Shown piece after piece: positions 33,086-43,137 of a stretch of 64,000 nt of DNA. This DNA is from a virus, in IMG/VR virus record IMGVR_UViG_3300029922_000024, positions 50,497-114,496 of that record. One strand, given 5' to 3'. A program made the position numbers and the translations under genes. Each line of letters begins with the position of its first letter. Position 1 is the stretch's first letter. The notes beneath the pieces are model-generated. The model searched no databases, was not told the origin of the DNA, and saw only the letters and a program-made list of their open reading frames with translations.

Positions 33086-33546
33086 GTAAATTGGTTAGAC
33101 TTCTAAAGCTTGCCCACTCAATTGAAATTGGTGCGTACCATGCCTATGAGGGTCACTGGCGTAACACCAAAGATCCGACAACACGAAAGAGATTGCAAGA
33201 AATCCAAGAGGAAGAGAATTTCCATAGGCAGCAAGTACGCTTCATGCTCAGCGAAGTAAAATCTAGTCCCAATTTCTTTCTAGATTTTTCCATGTATTTG
33301 GTGGGGAAATCGGTATCTGTATCTTGCTATGTTATGGGATATAAAGCAGCAATGTGGGGAGCCAAGATCTTTGAAATATTAGGTTCAAACATTTACCGAA
33401 AATTGTCGAGAGAGGCTTTTAAGGAAGGACACTGTTTTATGTCCAATCTTTTATACAAAATGAATAGGACTGAATTAGAGCACGAAGAGTTCTTCAGAAC
33501 GTGTCTTATGAAAGGTCAAGAGGCCAAAAAAGTACTTGACCCATAA
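33082..33546 (+). CDS. Ferritin-like/Coq7-like di-iron protein
   Basis: A 154-residue helical protein with Glu/His pairs in the order of a four-helix di-iron carboxylate fold: SIEIGAYHAYEGH, EEENFHRQ, then KEGHCFM and ELEHEEF. This matches the Coq7/ubiquinone hydroxylase branch of the ferritin superfamily. A hydrophobic stretch lies in the middle, as in Coq7, which sits on the membrane surface. In a phage its substrate is unknown. The last 41 bases overlap the end of a convergent late gene. Confidence 0.72.
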   Translation: MSKLVRLLKLAHSIEIGAYHAYEGHWRNTKDPTTRKRLQEIQEEENFHRQQVRFMLSEVKSSPNFFLDFSMYLVGKSVSVSCYVMGYKAAMWGAKIFEILGSNIYRKLSREAFKEGHCFMSNLLYKMNRTELEHEEFFRTCLMKGQEAKKVLDP

Positions 33547-33937
33547 AATCAAAGTTCAATTTATATGTGCTCTTAACTTGGCCAGATTCATTAACCTTAG
33601 TAATTTTGGCTTTTGGAATACTCCAAATAGTTTCCCCTGTAGAACGATCTTCTAAACGAAGGCTAACATAATTTGATGCCGCAAGATCGGAAAATAAAGG
33701 CCTCAAGTTTTGCCCTTGAACACCACCGGATTGTTTTACCCTTAATCCTCTCACTGAGCCTCTGGTGGCCACTTGACCTCCTCCAGCCAGTTCTTGGGGA
33801 TAAGGGGAGTTGATACCATAAATGGCGTATTCTCCAGTATCAAGTTCTAAAGTGACGCTTTGTGCGACTTTATAAATTTGATTATTAACATACAATCTAA
33901 CCAAAGCTCCTGATAAAATTATACTTTGTTGTGCCAT
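33506..33937 (-). CDS. Virion structural protein, possibly tail-tube-like
   Basis: The 143-residue protein is beta-rich and starts MAQQSIILSGALVRLYVNNQ. Its alternating strands and segments such as ATRGSVRGLRVKQSGG and IPKAKITKVNE recall tail-tube and tube-like baseplate proteins. It is the last gene of the baseplate operon. Its 3' end overlaps the convergent Coq7-like gene by 41 bases. Confidence 0.55.
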   Translation of the reverse strand: MAQQSIILSGALVRLYVNNQIYKVAQSVTLELDTGEYAIYGINSPYPQELAGGGQVATRGSVRGLRVKQSGGVQGQNLRPLFSDLAASNYVSLRLEDRSTGETIWSIPKAKITKVNESGQVKSTYKLNFDFMGQVLFWPLDLS

Positions 33938-33945
33938 AAAATTCC

Positions 33946-35886
33946 TTAAGGTCCGTACACATACGAAATTTCATTCGCTCCAGGTATGGGACTTTCCCAG
34001 CCGCCCAACCCAATTGAGTTTGGATACAGCACCGTGTATATGACGGTTACACCGGCAGCAACGATAGTATCAATCAAGTTCTGTGCATATACCCGACCAC
34101 TTGCTGTATCTGTCAAATATGGCTGATAGGCACTTCCATCTGTAGGAAGTACAATTGGACTTTTGCTCGCAACCAATAAAACAGAAGCGCCTTCAGCATG
34201 AGCCTGTTGAATGAAATATGCTGGACTAATCAACAATGTTCCACTTGAAGGAGCGGCAATATACGGAATTGGTCCTTCTTGATCGCTACATCCATAATTG
34301 ATTATTAAATACCCTGTAGTATTTGGAAAATCGGTAGAATTCGCAACATTAATGATCTGTCCTGTTTCGCCATTTACTGCGGAAGTTAGCGTTGTAGAGG
34401 CCCCACCAATTGTAAAGCCTTGGCTCGTATCATAGATATATGGCCCTAAAGTTGTTGGTTGGGACGGTCCATTATCGGATGCTGTTGAAGCCGTTTCTGA
34501 TATCAAAATAATTGCATTATTTGATATAGAAAGGGTTAAAGTAGGAGCCGCTATAGCGATTGCGGTATAGGCACTTTGGGCTACTGTATTTGCGGTATCT
34601 TCAGGATTTGCACTAACTTCAATTCCGGTAAATCCAGGTATCGCTGGATCAGTATTACTTCCACCAGAAACATTAAACCAAACATAGTATTGGTTAGAAT
34701 TTCCCAAATCGCCAATTAAATAGTAACTTCCGGCCCCAATCGTATTAAAATTACTTGCAGCTTCAAAAATCAATTGAGTCTGTGGCATTTCAGAAATACC
34801 GTGTAGGTGGGCAGATCCAATCCTGGTTCTTTGGATTACCTGTGTTGTAGCCGGAACAAATATTTGTAAGATATTGGCTTGAGTCTGATATACGGCAGCA
34901 TAATAAGATTTACTTAAAATAGTTTCCCTGATTGGAACGAAAAATTGAATAGCAGAATCTATTCCTTGAACAATAATTCCAGGACTTCCTGTTGGATTGT
35001 TAATCTCGAAATATGAAGAATTAATTGCGCCACCTTCGGCAGATACAATAGTATAAGTACCTTCATTATTGGAAGATGTAAATCCACCACCGTAAATATT
35101 TACATACTGTCCAGGTTCTACATCGCCAACCCCAGGATCTGCGCCGCCAGTCCAAGTAAATCTTAAATTCCCACCGGGCTGTTGGGAAATGGTCCATTGC
35201 GTAGAAAAGTTTCCTGCTGTCGGAACAGTTGCTGGGAAAAGGAGTACGTTTTGTGCTCGACCTCCATAAACCGTAATGGAAGAGGAAGCCCCAATTGTAT
35301 CACTAAGCAACTGAACATAATTACCATTACCATCGTTATTTAAAATTGCGCTACCGGAAACACCTAAATTGCTTAGCCCAATTGAAATTGCATTAGCTAC
35401 TTCTTGTGCGGTTGCCGCTGCTATATTTGTAAATTGACTAGTAGAAAAAGTAACCGTATAAGTTCCAGTACCATCAAAATTGATCATTAAGGTATCGCCA
35501 TCTTGAAGGGCATACGGCTCAAAATTCTGAGAATTACTAGTTGTTTTTACGAATTGATCACCAAAAACGGCGTCTAAGATTTTGTTGATTAAATCGCGTA
35601 CCTGTTTTCTGTTTTTGACTTGAATTCCAATTGTTCGAAAGATATCATCGCTAAGACCAATAGTTGGGTCTCTCACGATACCGTAGTTGGATAAAACTAG
35701 ATCTAAATAGTTGCCTTGGGCAGTTGCTACGTAAAGACTGTCATTTACTGCCTGAACGTTGTTTACTAAATAGGCAGAATTCGTAGCCAAAGCATTTAAT
35801 ACGGCATCGACTTTTGGACCCTTCATAAAAGGATTCAAGTAAGAACGCAGTCTTTTGTATTCTTGTGCTTGTGTTGTTACTGCCAT
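33946..35886 (-). CDS. Baseplate/tail structural protein, 646 aa
   Basis: The N-terminal 120 residues are helical (RLRSYLNPFMKGPKVDAVLN) and the rest is beta-rich. One module (GNSNQYYVWFNVSGGSNTDP) is nearly identical to one in the giant gene upstream, down to a 62-base perfect DNA repeat. It follows that gene by one base, so the two are cotranscribed and probably assemble together at the baseplate. Confidence 0.7.
   Translation of the reverse strand: MAVTTQAQEYKRLRSYLNPFMKGPKVDAVLNALATNSAYLVNNVQAVNDSLYVATAQGNYLDLVLSNYGIVRDPTIGLSDDIFRTIGIQVKNRKQVRDLINKILDAVFGDQFVKTTSNSQNFEPYALQDGDTLMINFDGTGTYTVTFSTSQFTNIAAATAQEVANAISIGLSNLGVSGSAILNNDGNGNYVQLLSDTIGASSSITVYGGRAQNVLLFPATVPTAGNFSTQWTISQQPGGNLRFTWTGGADPGVGDVEPGQYVNIYGGGFTSSNNEGTYTIVSAEGGAINSSYFEINNPTGSPGIIVQGIDSAIQFFVPIRETILSKSYYAAVYQTQANILQIFVPATTQVIQRTRIGSAHLHGISEMPQTQLIFEAASNFNTIGAGSYYLIGDLGNSNQYYVWFNVSGGSNTDPAIPGFTGIEVSANPEDTANTVAQSAYTAIAIAAPTLTLSISNNAIILISETASTASDNGPSQPTTLGPYIYDTSQGFTIGGASTTLTSAVNGETGQIINVANSTDFPNTTGYLIINYGCSDQEGPIPYIAAPSSGTLLISPAYFIQQAHAEGASVLLVASKSPIVLPTDGSAYQPYLTDTASGRVYAQNLIDTIVAAGVTVIYTVLYPNSIGLGGWESPIPGANEISYVYGP
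34643..34704. repeat. 62-base perfect repeat, copy 1
   Basis: Identical to 37002-37063, starting GCTGGATCAGTATTACTTCC on the + strand. It codes for the NSNQYYVWFNVSGGSNTDPA part of a baseplate module. Perfect identity in otherwise diverged modules points to recent gene conversion. Confidence 0.85.
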
Positions 35887-35887
35887 A

Positions 35888-38800
35888 TTATGAGCCTATC
35901 AAAGAAACCGAAATATCTGAAATTTGATTTGCAATGAAAGCTTTCTCGCCAGTTACTAACTGAATCTCATCTGAAGCAACTGTGTAGGCAGGATTTGTGA
36001 TCACAACAGATATAACTCCAGGAATTGCTCTAACTGCTTCAACGATGGAAGACAAATCGATACTTTGACCTAACGGATTAGATTGAATGAGGGCATATAC
36101 AGTAGACTGAATTTGGCTAGTAATTTGCGCAAAAGACACGCCGATATTTGTCCTGATTGCAAGAGAAATCTGAATATTCTTTAAAAGCGGTTCTCTAATG
36201 AAAATATCTGTTCCTGCGGCATTTACACCAGGATAAGTAATAGAGTCTCTTGGATCTCCATAAATAACCCTGTTTGCTTCTCCAATAAGACCTATATCGA
36301 AATTGTAACTATCGATACCACTTCTAAAAGTTGTTGGAAAGTTTAATTTACCTAAAGATGTGAGCCCTACATTTGCAGATAAATTAATTTTATCGTATTG
36401 TGCAGAAGTATTAAGCACAATATTGTTAAAATTAGTTGTTCCAGGCTGAGGAGAAATATACGCAACTTGTTTGTATCCAGTATAAACTTTTCCTTCTTGC
36501 ACAGACAAAGAAACTGAATTTGTGGATAGATTGGTATTGTATTGCGTAGAAACAACACCGGCAATAATTGCCGTAGTTGGACTTAGAACTTCAAGGATTT
36601 CATAGGTTCCAGCATTTCCTGTACCTAAAACCGATCCATTAATTACTAACTTATCGCCAGGAATAGTTGCGTCATATTGGAAAAATTGGATTTGCGGTCT
36701 ACTTACAGAGAAGGTAACCGCAGACATGCTAGATTGATTAACGGCTTCTGGACTAATTACGGTTAAGAACGATTCTTGCCCTGTTTGAGTAACAACAAAA
36801 CTGAAAGCTGCTGGCATCGATACATCAACAGGAGAGTTAGTAGCAGCAGAAACAGTATTGGTAGCCGTAACAACATTAGATGCAACAGATACGTTTATTG
36901 CAGTCAGATGTCCGTTAAGGGCATTGTATAATTCGTTTGCTACAGTAGTAGAGGAATCGGAAGCGTTAATGGTTACTTCGATGCCAGTAAACCCAACAGG
37001 TGCTGGATCAGTATTACTTCCACCAGAAACATTAAACCAAACATAGTATTGGTTAGAATTTCCACCATTATAGAGTTCAAAATAATCAGCAGCGCCAGAA
37101 GAAGAAAATGTACTACCGGCTGGCATAGTGAATTGAGTAATTTGTACCTGTGAAGGTCCAGAATTTGTAACCATGAAACTGCCTTGGTTATCGATATTAA
37201 ATCCAGTTCCAAAAGTAACAACATCTCCTGGTAATACGTTTTGTAAATTAGGAGGTGTTCCAGTCCCTGTCCAGACCAATTCTTGTGTGCCTAAAGAGGT
37301 GACTACATTGAATACGGATGTTGAGTCATAACCAGTAGAAATTGGATTAACTACGCAAGTAATTTCTTCTTCTATTGCATTATCATTTTCGTACCAGATA
37401 CTGTTGTTAAACATTCTGATAACTCTATAAGTTCCTTGATTTAAAGGAGAGAAAGGAGAGGCAAGAATTACGCTATCTCCTTCTGAAACAGAAGAAGTTG
37501 AAGTAAAGGCTCCTGCAGCAATTGCAGTACCACTCTCAGCCACTGCATTTGGATTAGATACAGTAAAAGAATTTCCTGTAAGACCTTCTACAAAGAAAGT
37601 ACCATTATTGCCTGCATTGGCAGCGCCAGTAACAGTAACTAAATCGCCGATTGATAACTCAGAAAAATTTGTATTTCCAGATGCAACGGTATATGTTCCA
37701 GTAGCGGATACATTTAGGGTCCATCCTCCAGAATCATTAAAATTTAAATTTGTACTAAAATTAGGAGATGATCCAACACCATTCCAACTCAAACAAGCAA
37801 GGGATCCTTGCTTTTCAATTCTGAAAGTGTCACCCTCTACCCTTACATAATTTCTTGGGCTACCAAAGTAAAGTTGATCCGCTGTTTGGTTTTCCAAAAT
37901 AACGGTTGATTCGCCAGAAATTGGGGTATTGCTTAAAACAGTAACGCTCGTATTAGACGAGAAACCGGTATTCTTATTTTGATAATTTTGTGCCGCTGCT
38001 CTAAACCATTGATCGCTCGCCACAGCTTGACTTGCGATACTATTGGCAGAGAATATCATTTCGTTATTGCCTAACAACTCTCCAGAAGTAAGAACTGGCA
38101 CAACATACTCATTACCGCTTCCGCCCACAATTTGAATTGATCCTACAGATCCAACTGTATTGGTTGCTAATTGGAGATGCGTACCTCTATCAGAAACTTC
38201 AACATTTCCTACGGTAGTAAAGCCAGTTACTGCCAAAATAGACCAGAATTTCTGTACTTGATCCATTGTGGTTGGGACTAATACCACTGTGTCTCCGGCA
38301 TTAAAAGAATATCCTGTATCGCTTGGATAGGTTAACGGTTTTTTAAAGGTAAACTGAGGAGTTACACCAATAGAAGAGTAAGCGATTGTTGTGTCTCCTA
38401 CTCCACTTCCACTTACTTTAGTAAGCACTCCAGATGCTGGCGGAGTACCGATTGATCCAGTGGTGGTAAGGGATGTTCCAGCACTAATAGAAGATGTGAC
38501 CGTAAAATATTGTAATTGATTATTACTATTGAAAGTTGTATATACTGCTCCTACAGTAGCATTCGCAGCACCAACAGCAAATACATACTGACCATCATTG
38601 GCAATCCAGTTAATCCCGTCTTTCAAGAAATAAAATGGGATCGTGAATCCACTATCTTCATAGGTACTTAACACAATAATACCTGAACCAGAAGTTCCGC
38701 CATCATTCACGATTGTAGTCGTAAAATAATTAGACAAATTTGCGTTCACATAAGTATTAATTTGGGCTGCAGTAGTTGGAGATGATTGGTAAAAATAAAT

Positions 38801-41800
38801 ACCATTCAAAACACTGGTCGTAACATTGGTTTGAGCAACTGCAACTCCGTCAGGTCTTTGCACTGTAAATGAAGTTGAGGTTGGCGCAAATCCTGCAGCA
38901 GTTGAGATCCTGAAAGTTCCAGTATTATTTACATTAAATCCAGTAGAAGGCAATATCGTTACATATTCTCCACCAGACAAAGTAAGTGCTGGAGATGTAC
39001 CGGTTCCACTAAAGGAAAATGAAGAGAAAGTAATGGTGGTATCACCTGTACCACTAGTTTTCGTTAATGTTCCAGAAGCGGGAGGCGCCCCATTAGATCC
39101 GGTAGAAACTAAAGTTGTGCCGCCAGCTATCGTAGTAGTTACAGTAAAGTTTTGGCCGTTGCTACTTACATATGTGGCACCTGCAGTTGCGTTTGCAGAA
39201 CTAACAGTAAAGGTATATTGGCCTGCCCAATTATATGTTACTTGATCGATTCCTGCTGTAGGAGTGTTTGGAGTTATAGTAACATTCCATTTCGTATTCG
39301 AGGAAATATTTGTTGTAATTGGATTTCCAGAAGCCAAACTAATTTGTACACTTACATTGTTTGCTGAAGTAACTGAGATACTAGAATTAATAGCCTGATT
39401 AGCCGAACTTGGATAGACATAAGAAACATTTATATACTCCCCGCTTGCTCCCCAAGCAGTAGATCTATAAAGAAGAGCTGTTTGGGTGTTTGATCCTTGC
39501 AATACATATTTTGCTTGCAATAACGCTTTAAAGTTTGAAAAGTCAAACCCAGTGAAATTGGTAGAAAAGCTAGCAGTTGGTCCAGTTGCGGTGTCGTATG
39601 CATTAAAACTGTAATTGTTTATTGCGTATGTGCTATTTACTAACGCATTTCTATAAAGAGGAAGAGTATAGGTCTCACCAAGGGTATTATTGTCTACAAT
39701 TACAACTACAGAATCGTTATATCCAAAATCCAAAGGATTTGCTATATAAAATCTGTCTGCCACTCTTAATCTACGAACATCTGGGTATTCTGGTAGGATT
39801 GTAATGGCACTTCCAGCCGTTTCTGACATCTGAACGGTTTCACCGGAAGGCTGTTCATCATCAAGAATGGTTCCTGGAACTATTCCGTATGGGTTTAGGA
39901 ATTGAATTAGTTCATTAGGGTCAAAAGAAGATACCGAAATAGCTGAAGAGAAATTGGTTACATAGGTGTCAATCGGTTCAGCATATGAATCAGAACTGAT
40001 TGTTGAATGAAAAAACAAAGGAAGTTCTGCTTGGGCAGACTGAGTCTCATAATATGCAATTAATGCACTTTGACTTACACTATTAAGTCCGCTCTTGAAG
40101 TTTAAAAGAGATCCGGCAGTATCAGAAGTAACTACAGTAATTTGTCCATTTAAGTCATCAGAATTCGAAGTAATGGTAATGTTAGTATTGTCAATAATAT
40201 TAAATTGTAATTGATCGGTTTGAGTTTGTAGTTCAATAGCAATTGCATTCAGTGTTTTGGTTCCTGCTTGAACTCTAAATTTTTGCGGAACATTGCTGGT
40301 TCTTACGACAGCAAAGCCAGAAATATAAGAATTATTTGCAGAAGCAGAAGCTATAGCGTATTCTGCTGCGGTAACTTTAATATCTAAAGTGCTACCAGTG
40401 TTTGCATGAACTCTTCCTTCGAGTTGATCCCCAGACGGTACTTGAGGAGACCAAACAATTACATAGTCTCCCGGTAATACATTTGAGAATGCGGAAGAAG
40501 AATTACTTGTATACCTAACAGTATTTGAGCCTACAAGTGTTACCGACAAGAGAGATCCCGAAATAATAGTCGGTATAAGAACTGCATTTGTATCAATTGA
40601 AATCCATATGTGGGCATCTGACGAAAGCGTTAAGGAGCCTGAAGAAATGGCTGAAGATTCGATATTGGCTTGGGTAACTGGAGTTCCTGCAGACAGAGAA
40701 TCTCCCGCAACTAATGCTGTTACTAATTCAATTTGGGCTGTGTTTCTATCTAATATATAATCCGATGCTACCCCTTTAGAGAAAAGATCGCTAATGCTGA
40801 TGACGCCTTTTGCAATTAAAGAAGTGGGATTTGATGCTGGAGTACTCACTACCAACAGAGTGCCGCCACTAATAGTAACGCCTACGGTAAATGTAGCGCC
40901 ATTATTGGTATAAGTGGCTCCAGCAGTAGCGTTTGTACTGGATACTGTAAAGGCATATTGCCCATCAGATAATTGTAAGAAAGTAGAATAACTAATTGAT
41001 GCGTCTCCACTTCCACTTACTTTAGTAAGCACCCCAGGACCTGTAATTGGGGTGTACAGAGTATTAACGATATTAATCTGAGCTCTATCAATTGCTCCTA
41101 AGTTACTGGTAATTTCAATTGTAGATCCCACAATAGATGCGGTGATGCCGGAAACTACGCTATTTAGAACATTTACCCAAGATTGTAGGCTGTTTGAATA
41201 GGAAAGGGTCGTATAGGTTCCTTCAGCAACAAAGTCGGCATCCGTTAAAGTATAAGTAATAGGGCTCGTTCCATCAACTCCAATACTTAAAGTTTCTCCA
41301 GAAGCTAGAGTAGGAGACCAAAGACTTTGTTCTTGTGTAAAAATTGATGCAGTAGACCCATCTTCTGTTAGGAGTTTACCGTTCTTGTAAAGCCTTAAGG
41401 TTTCTGCTATTTGTGAAGGGAATTCCAAAACAGAGTTTGCATCTGTTACAGAAGAACTTGCGGGAGTTGTGACCTGAATCTTATTTGTGACTTCATCTTC
41501 TGGTCTGATAACTACATATGTTCCGCCACCAGCAGTTACTGCCTCAAAATTAAGTAGTGTATCTGCATTTATGCTTGCGCATACTTCATATGCAGTTGCA
41601 CTACCAGGATTCGCGAAATCGGTAGATGCAAAAGTGTGTTCGTAAGTAATATTACCAACAACAACCGTAAGTACCTCACCGCCAGATAAAGCAAAAGGTT
41701 CTAGCGCTACAGTTTGAAGGAAAGCCTTGGTTACAGAAGTTTGTTCTCCGCCAGTAACCAATTGAAAAAATTTCTCTCCACCTAAAGCTGAGTTTACGAT

Positions 41801-43060
41801 GGTCTCAATGGCAACACCGGTATGGGTTGCTTCTAATCCAGCCCCATTATCAATATAGACAGTAGTATTTGTAGCCGAATTCAATACGTCCGTACTTACA
41901 ATTGTGTCTGATCCAGTTGGGTCTTGGACTCCTTGAAGAGCGGATTCAATTGCGGTAACGGTACCTAGACCGGTAGAAGCTAAAGCATTCTTGATGTTGA
42001 TTCTTAATTCGTCATCTGTTTCAGTATCTAGCCCTGTAGTAATACCAAGCGGATTTGTTACAAAGGCATTTGGAAGACCGGTAGGATTCCCAGAAAATTC
42101 AGAGATTGCACCTGCAGGAACATTCGCTGCGGATCCCGGTAAGACGGCGACGATTGGAATATTGGTTACAGTCGTTTCTCCATCTAAAATAATTCCACTT
42201 TGGGTTACAGAATATTGAATATCTGGAGTTGTTCCAATTCCTGGACTAATTACTATAGTGTTTACTGGTACGGTTCTAACGCCACCTTGGGAAAGAATCA
42301 CTGTCTCGCTGATATTATGAAATTTTGTAGTTGGACTATCTAATGTTATTTCCCAAAAACTTCCAATTTGAACTGGTGGGGCCTTATAAGTAAATGCAGT
42401 ACCATTGGTCGATGCCGTATTGCTGATATGGATCTGACTTGAAGAGTCAATAGAAGAAATTGTTGTTCCAGTTGGGATTCCGGCTCCAAAGACAGTAAAT
42501 CCTACTAGTAAATTGGCCGTAGAAGGGATTCCTGAAATAATATTGGACGCTATAGAACTAACTCCAGTAAATCCAGTAGAGTTCGCTCCATAAGAAATGG
42601 GACCTTCTACGTTAACACTTCCTCGACCGATATAAATTGCGCCTGTGGCAGGAAAGGAAGAGGCATTACTTACAAAAATAGTGGTAGAGCCAGCGATTGG
42701 GGGATTCGCTCCTGCATAAATTAGAGTAGATATTTTTTGAAAAGAAAGATCGGTAACTGTTACGAAACTCGTAGCAGCGGAAGCTCCAACAACCGGAACA
42801 TTGAATTCGGCGGCCAAATTCTTTAAAGCTGGTCCAGTAGCACGATCTAGGTTGTAATCTCTTAAAATCTGGAATATGTCCCCACTTGCACGGGCTACCA
42901 TAAGAGCAACAACTTTAAAGAAACTTACGTTTGCCGACCCAATGTTTAGATCGTTGATCCCCAATGCAGACGCATAACTACTCGATGATTGACCAAGTAA
43001 GTCTTCATAGGACTGGGGCTGTGGTAAAGACGAACTTGGGGGAGTTGGGCTAGTTGCCAT
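35888..43060 (-). CDS. Giant baseplate J-like protein, 2390 aa
   Basis: The N-terminus and residues about 320-430 carry baseplate-J features, including GLDTETDDELRINIKNAL, the classic mid-domain motif. The C-terminal 130 residues (RTNIGVSFAQITSQIQSTVY and AVRAIPGVISVVITNP) match the end of J proteins. Between them lie some 1800 residues of inserted beta modules, including three copies of a module of about 75 residues (NATAGATYT..FTV..TGSxGxPPASGxLTKxSGxGDTTI). Typical J proteins are 300-500 residues, so most of this one is insertion, likely projecting outward. The late motif lies 19 bases upstream. Confidence 0.8.
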   Translation of the reverse strand: MATSPTPPSSSLPQPQSYEDLLGQSSSSYASALGINDLNIGSANVSFFKVVALMVARASGDIFQILRDYNLDRATGPALKNLAAEFNVPVVGASAATSFVTVTDLSFQKISTLIYAGANPPIAGSTTIFVSNASSFPATGAIYIGRGSVNVEGPISYGANSTGFTGVSSIASNIISGIPSTANLLVGFTVFGAGIPTGTTISSIDSSSQIHISNTASTNGTAFTYKAPPVQIGSFWEITLDSPTTKFHNISETVILSQGGVRTVPVNTIVISPGIGTTPDIQYSVTQSGIILDGETTVTNIPIVAVLPGSAANVPAGAISEFSGNPTGLPNAFVTNPLGITTGLDTETDDELRINIKNALASTGLGTVTAIESALQGVQDPTGSDTIVSTDVLNSATNTTVYIDNGAGLEATHTGVAIETIVNSALGGEKFFQLVTGGEQTSVTKAFLQTVALEPFALSGGEVLTVVVGNITYEHTFASTDFANPGSATAYEVCASINADTLLNFEAVTAGGGTYVVIRPEDEVTNKIQVTTPASSSVTDANSVLEFPSQIAETLRLYKNGKLLTEDGSTASIFTQEQSLWSPTLASGETLSIGVDGTSPITYTLTDADFVAEGTYTTLSYSNSLQSWVNVLNSVVSGITASIVGSTIEITSNLGAIDRAQINIVNTLYTPITGPGVLTKVSGSGDASISYSTFLQLSDGQYAFTVSSTNATAGATYTNNGATFTVGVTISGGTLLVVSTPASNPTSLIAKGVISISDLFSKGVASDYILDRNTAQIELVTALVAGDSLSAGTPVTQANIESSAISSGSLTLSSDAHIWISIDTNAVLIPTIISGSLLSVTLVGSNTVRYTSNSSSAFSNVLPGDYVIVWSPQVPSGDQLEGRVHANTGSTLDIKVTAAEYAIASASANNSYISGFAVVRTSNVPQKFRVQAGTKTLNAIAIELQTQTDQLQFNIIDNTNITITSNSDDLNGQITVVTSDTAGSLLNFKSGLNSVSQSALIAYYETQSAQAELPLFFHSTISSDSYAEPIDTYVTNFSSAISVSSFDPNELIQFLNPYGIVPGTILDDEQPSGETVQMSETAGSAITILPEYPDVRRLRVADRFYIANPLDFGYNDSVVVIVDNNTLGETYTLPLYRNALVNSTYAINNYSFNAYDTATGPTASFSTNFTGFDFSNFKALLQAKYVLQGSNTQTALLYRSTAWGASGEYINVSYVYPSSANQAINSSISVTSANNVSVQISLASGNPITTNISSNTKWNVTITPNTPTAGIDQVTYNWAGQYTFTVSSANATAGATYVSSNGQNFTVTTTIAGGTTLVSTGSNGAPPASGTLTKTSGTGDTTITFSSFSFSGTGTSPALTLSGGEYVTILPSTGFNVNNTGTFRISTAAGFAPTSTSFTVQRPDGVAVAQTNVTTSVLNGIYFYQSSPTTAAQINTYVNANLSNYFTTTIVNDGGTSGSGIIVLSTYEDSGFTIPFYFLKDGINWIANDGQYVFAVGAANATVGAVYTTFNSNNQLQYFTVTSSISAGTSLTTTGSIGTPPASGVLTKVSGSGVGDTTIAYSSIGVTPQFTFKKPLTYPSDTGYSFNAGDTVVLVPTTMDQVQKFWSILAVTGFTTVGNVEVSDRGTHLQLATNTVGSVGSIQIVGGSGNEYVVPVLTSGELLGNNEMIFSANSIASQAVASDQWFRAAAQNYQNKNTGFSSNTSVTVLSNTPISGESTVILENQTADQLYFGSPRNYVRVEGDTFRIEKQGSLACLSWNGVGSSPNFSTNLNFNDSGGWTLNVSATGTYTVASGNTNFSELSIGDLVTVTGAANAGNNGTFFVEGLTGNSFTVSNPNAVAESGTAIAAGAFTSTSSVSEGDSVILASPFSPLNQGTYRVIRMFNNSIWYENDNAIEEEITCVVNPISTGYDSTSVFNVVTSLGTQELVWTGTGTPPNLQNVLPGDVVTFGTGFNIDNQGSFMVTNSGPSQVQITQFTMPAGSTFSSSGAADYFELYNGGNSNQYYVWFNVSGGSNTDPAPVGFTGIEVTINASDSSTTVANELYNALNGHLTAINVSVASNVVTATNTVSAATNSPVDVSMPAAFSFVVTQTGQESFLTVISPEAVNQSSMSAVTFSVSRPQIQFFQYDATIPGDKLVINGSVLGTGNAGTYEILEVLSPTTAIIAGVVSTQYNTNLSTNSVSLSVQEGKVYTGYKQVAYISPQPGTTNFNNIVLNTSAQYDKINLSANVGLTSLGKLNFPTTFRSGIDSYNFDIGLIGEANRVIYGDPRDSITYPGVNAAGTDIFIREPLLKNIQISLAIRTNIGVSFAQITSQIQSTVYALIQSNPLGQSIDLSSIVEAVRAIPGVISVVITNPAYTVASDEIQLVTGEKAFIANQISDISVSLIGS
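37002..37063. repeat. 62-base perfect repeat, copy 2
   Basis: Matches 34643-34704 exactly and lies inside the giant baseplate gene. Confidence 0.85.
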
Positions 43061-43079
43061 TTAAAAACCTCTTATACAG

Positions 43080-43087
43080 TAAGATTG
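43080..43087 (-). promoter_or_regulatory. Late motif CAATCTTA, copy 5
   Basis: On the - strand: CATACCCTCAATCTTACTGTATAAGAGG. It lies 19 bases before the start of the giant baseplate gene; AAGAGG downstream is the ribosome binding site. Confidence 0.55.
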
Positions 43088-43137
43088 AGGGTATGTAAGT
43101 CCTCGTATATATTATATCGCCAGAAAATTCTTAAAAT

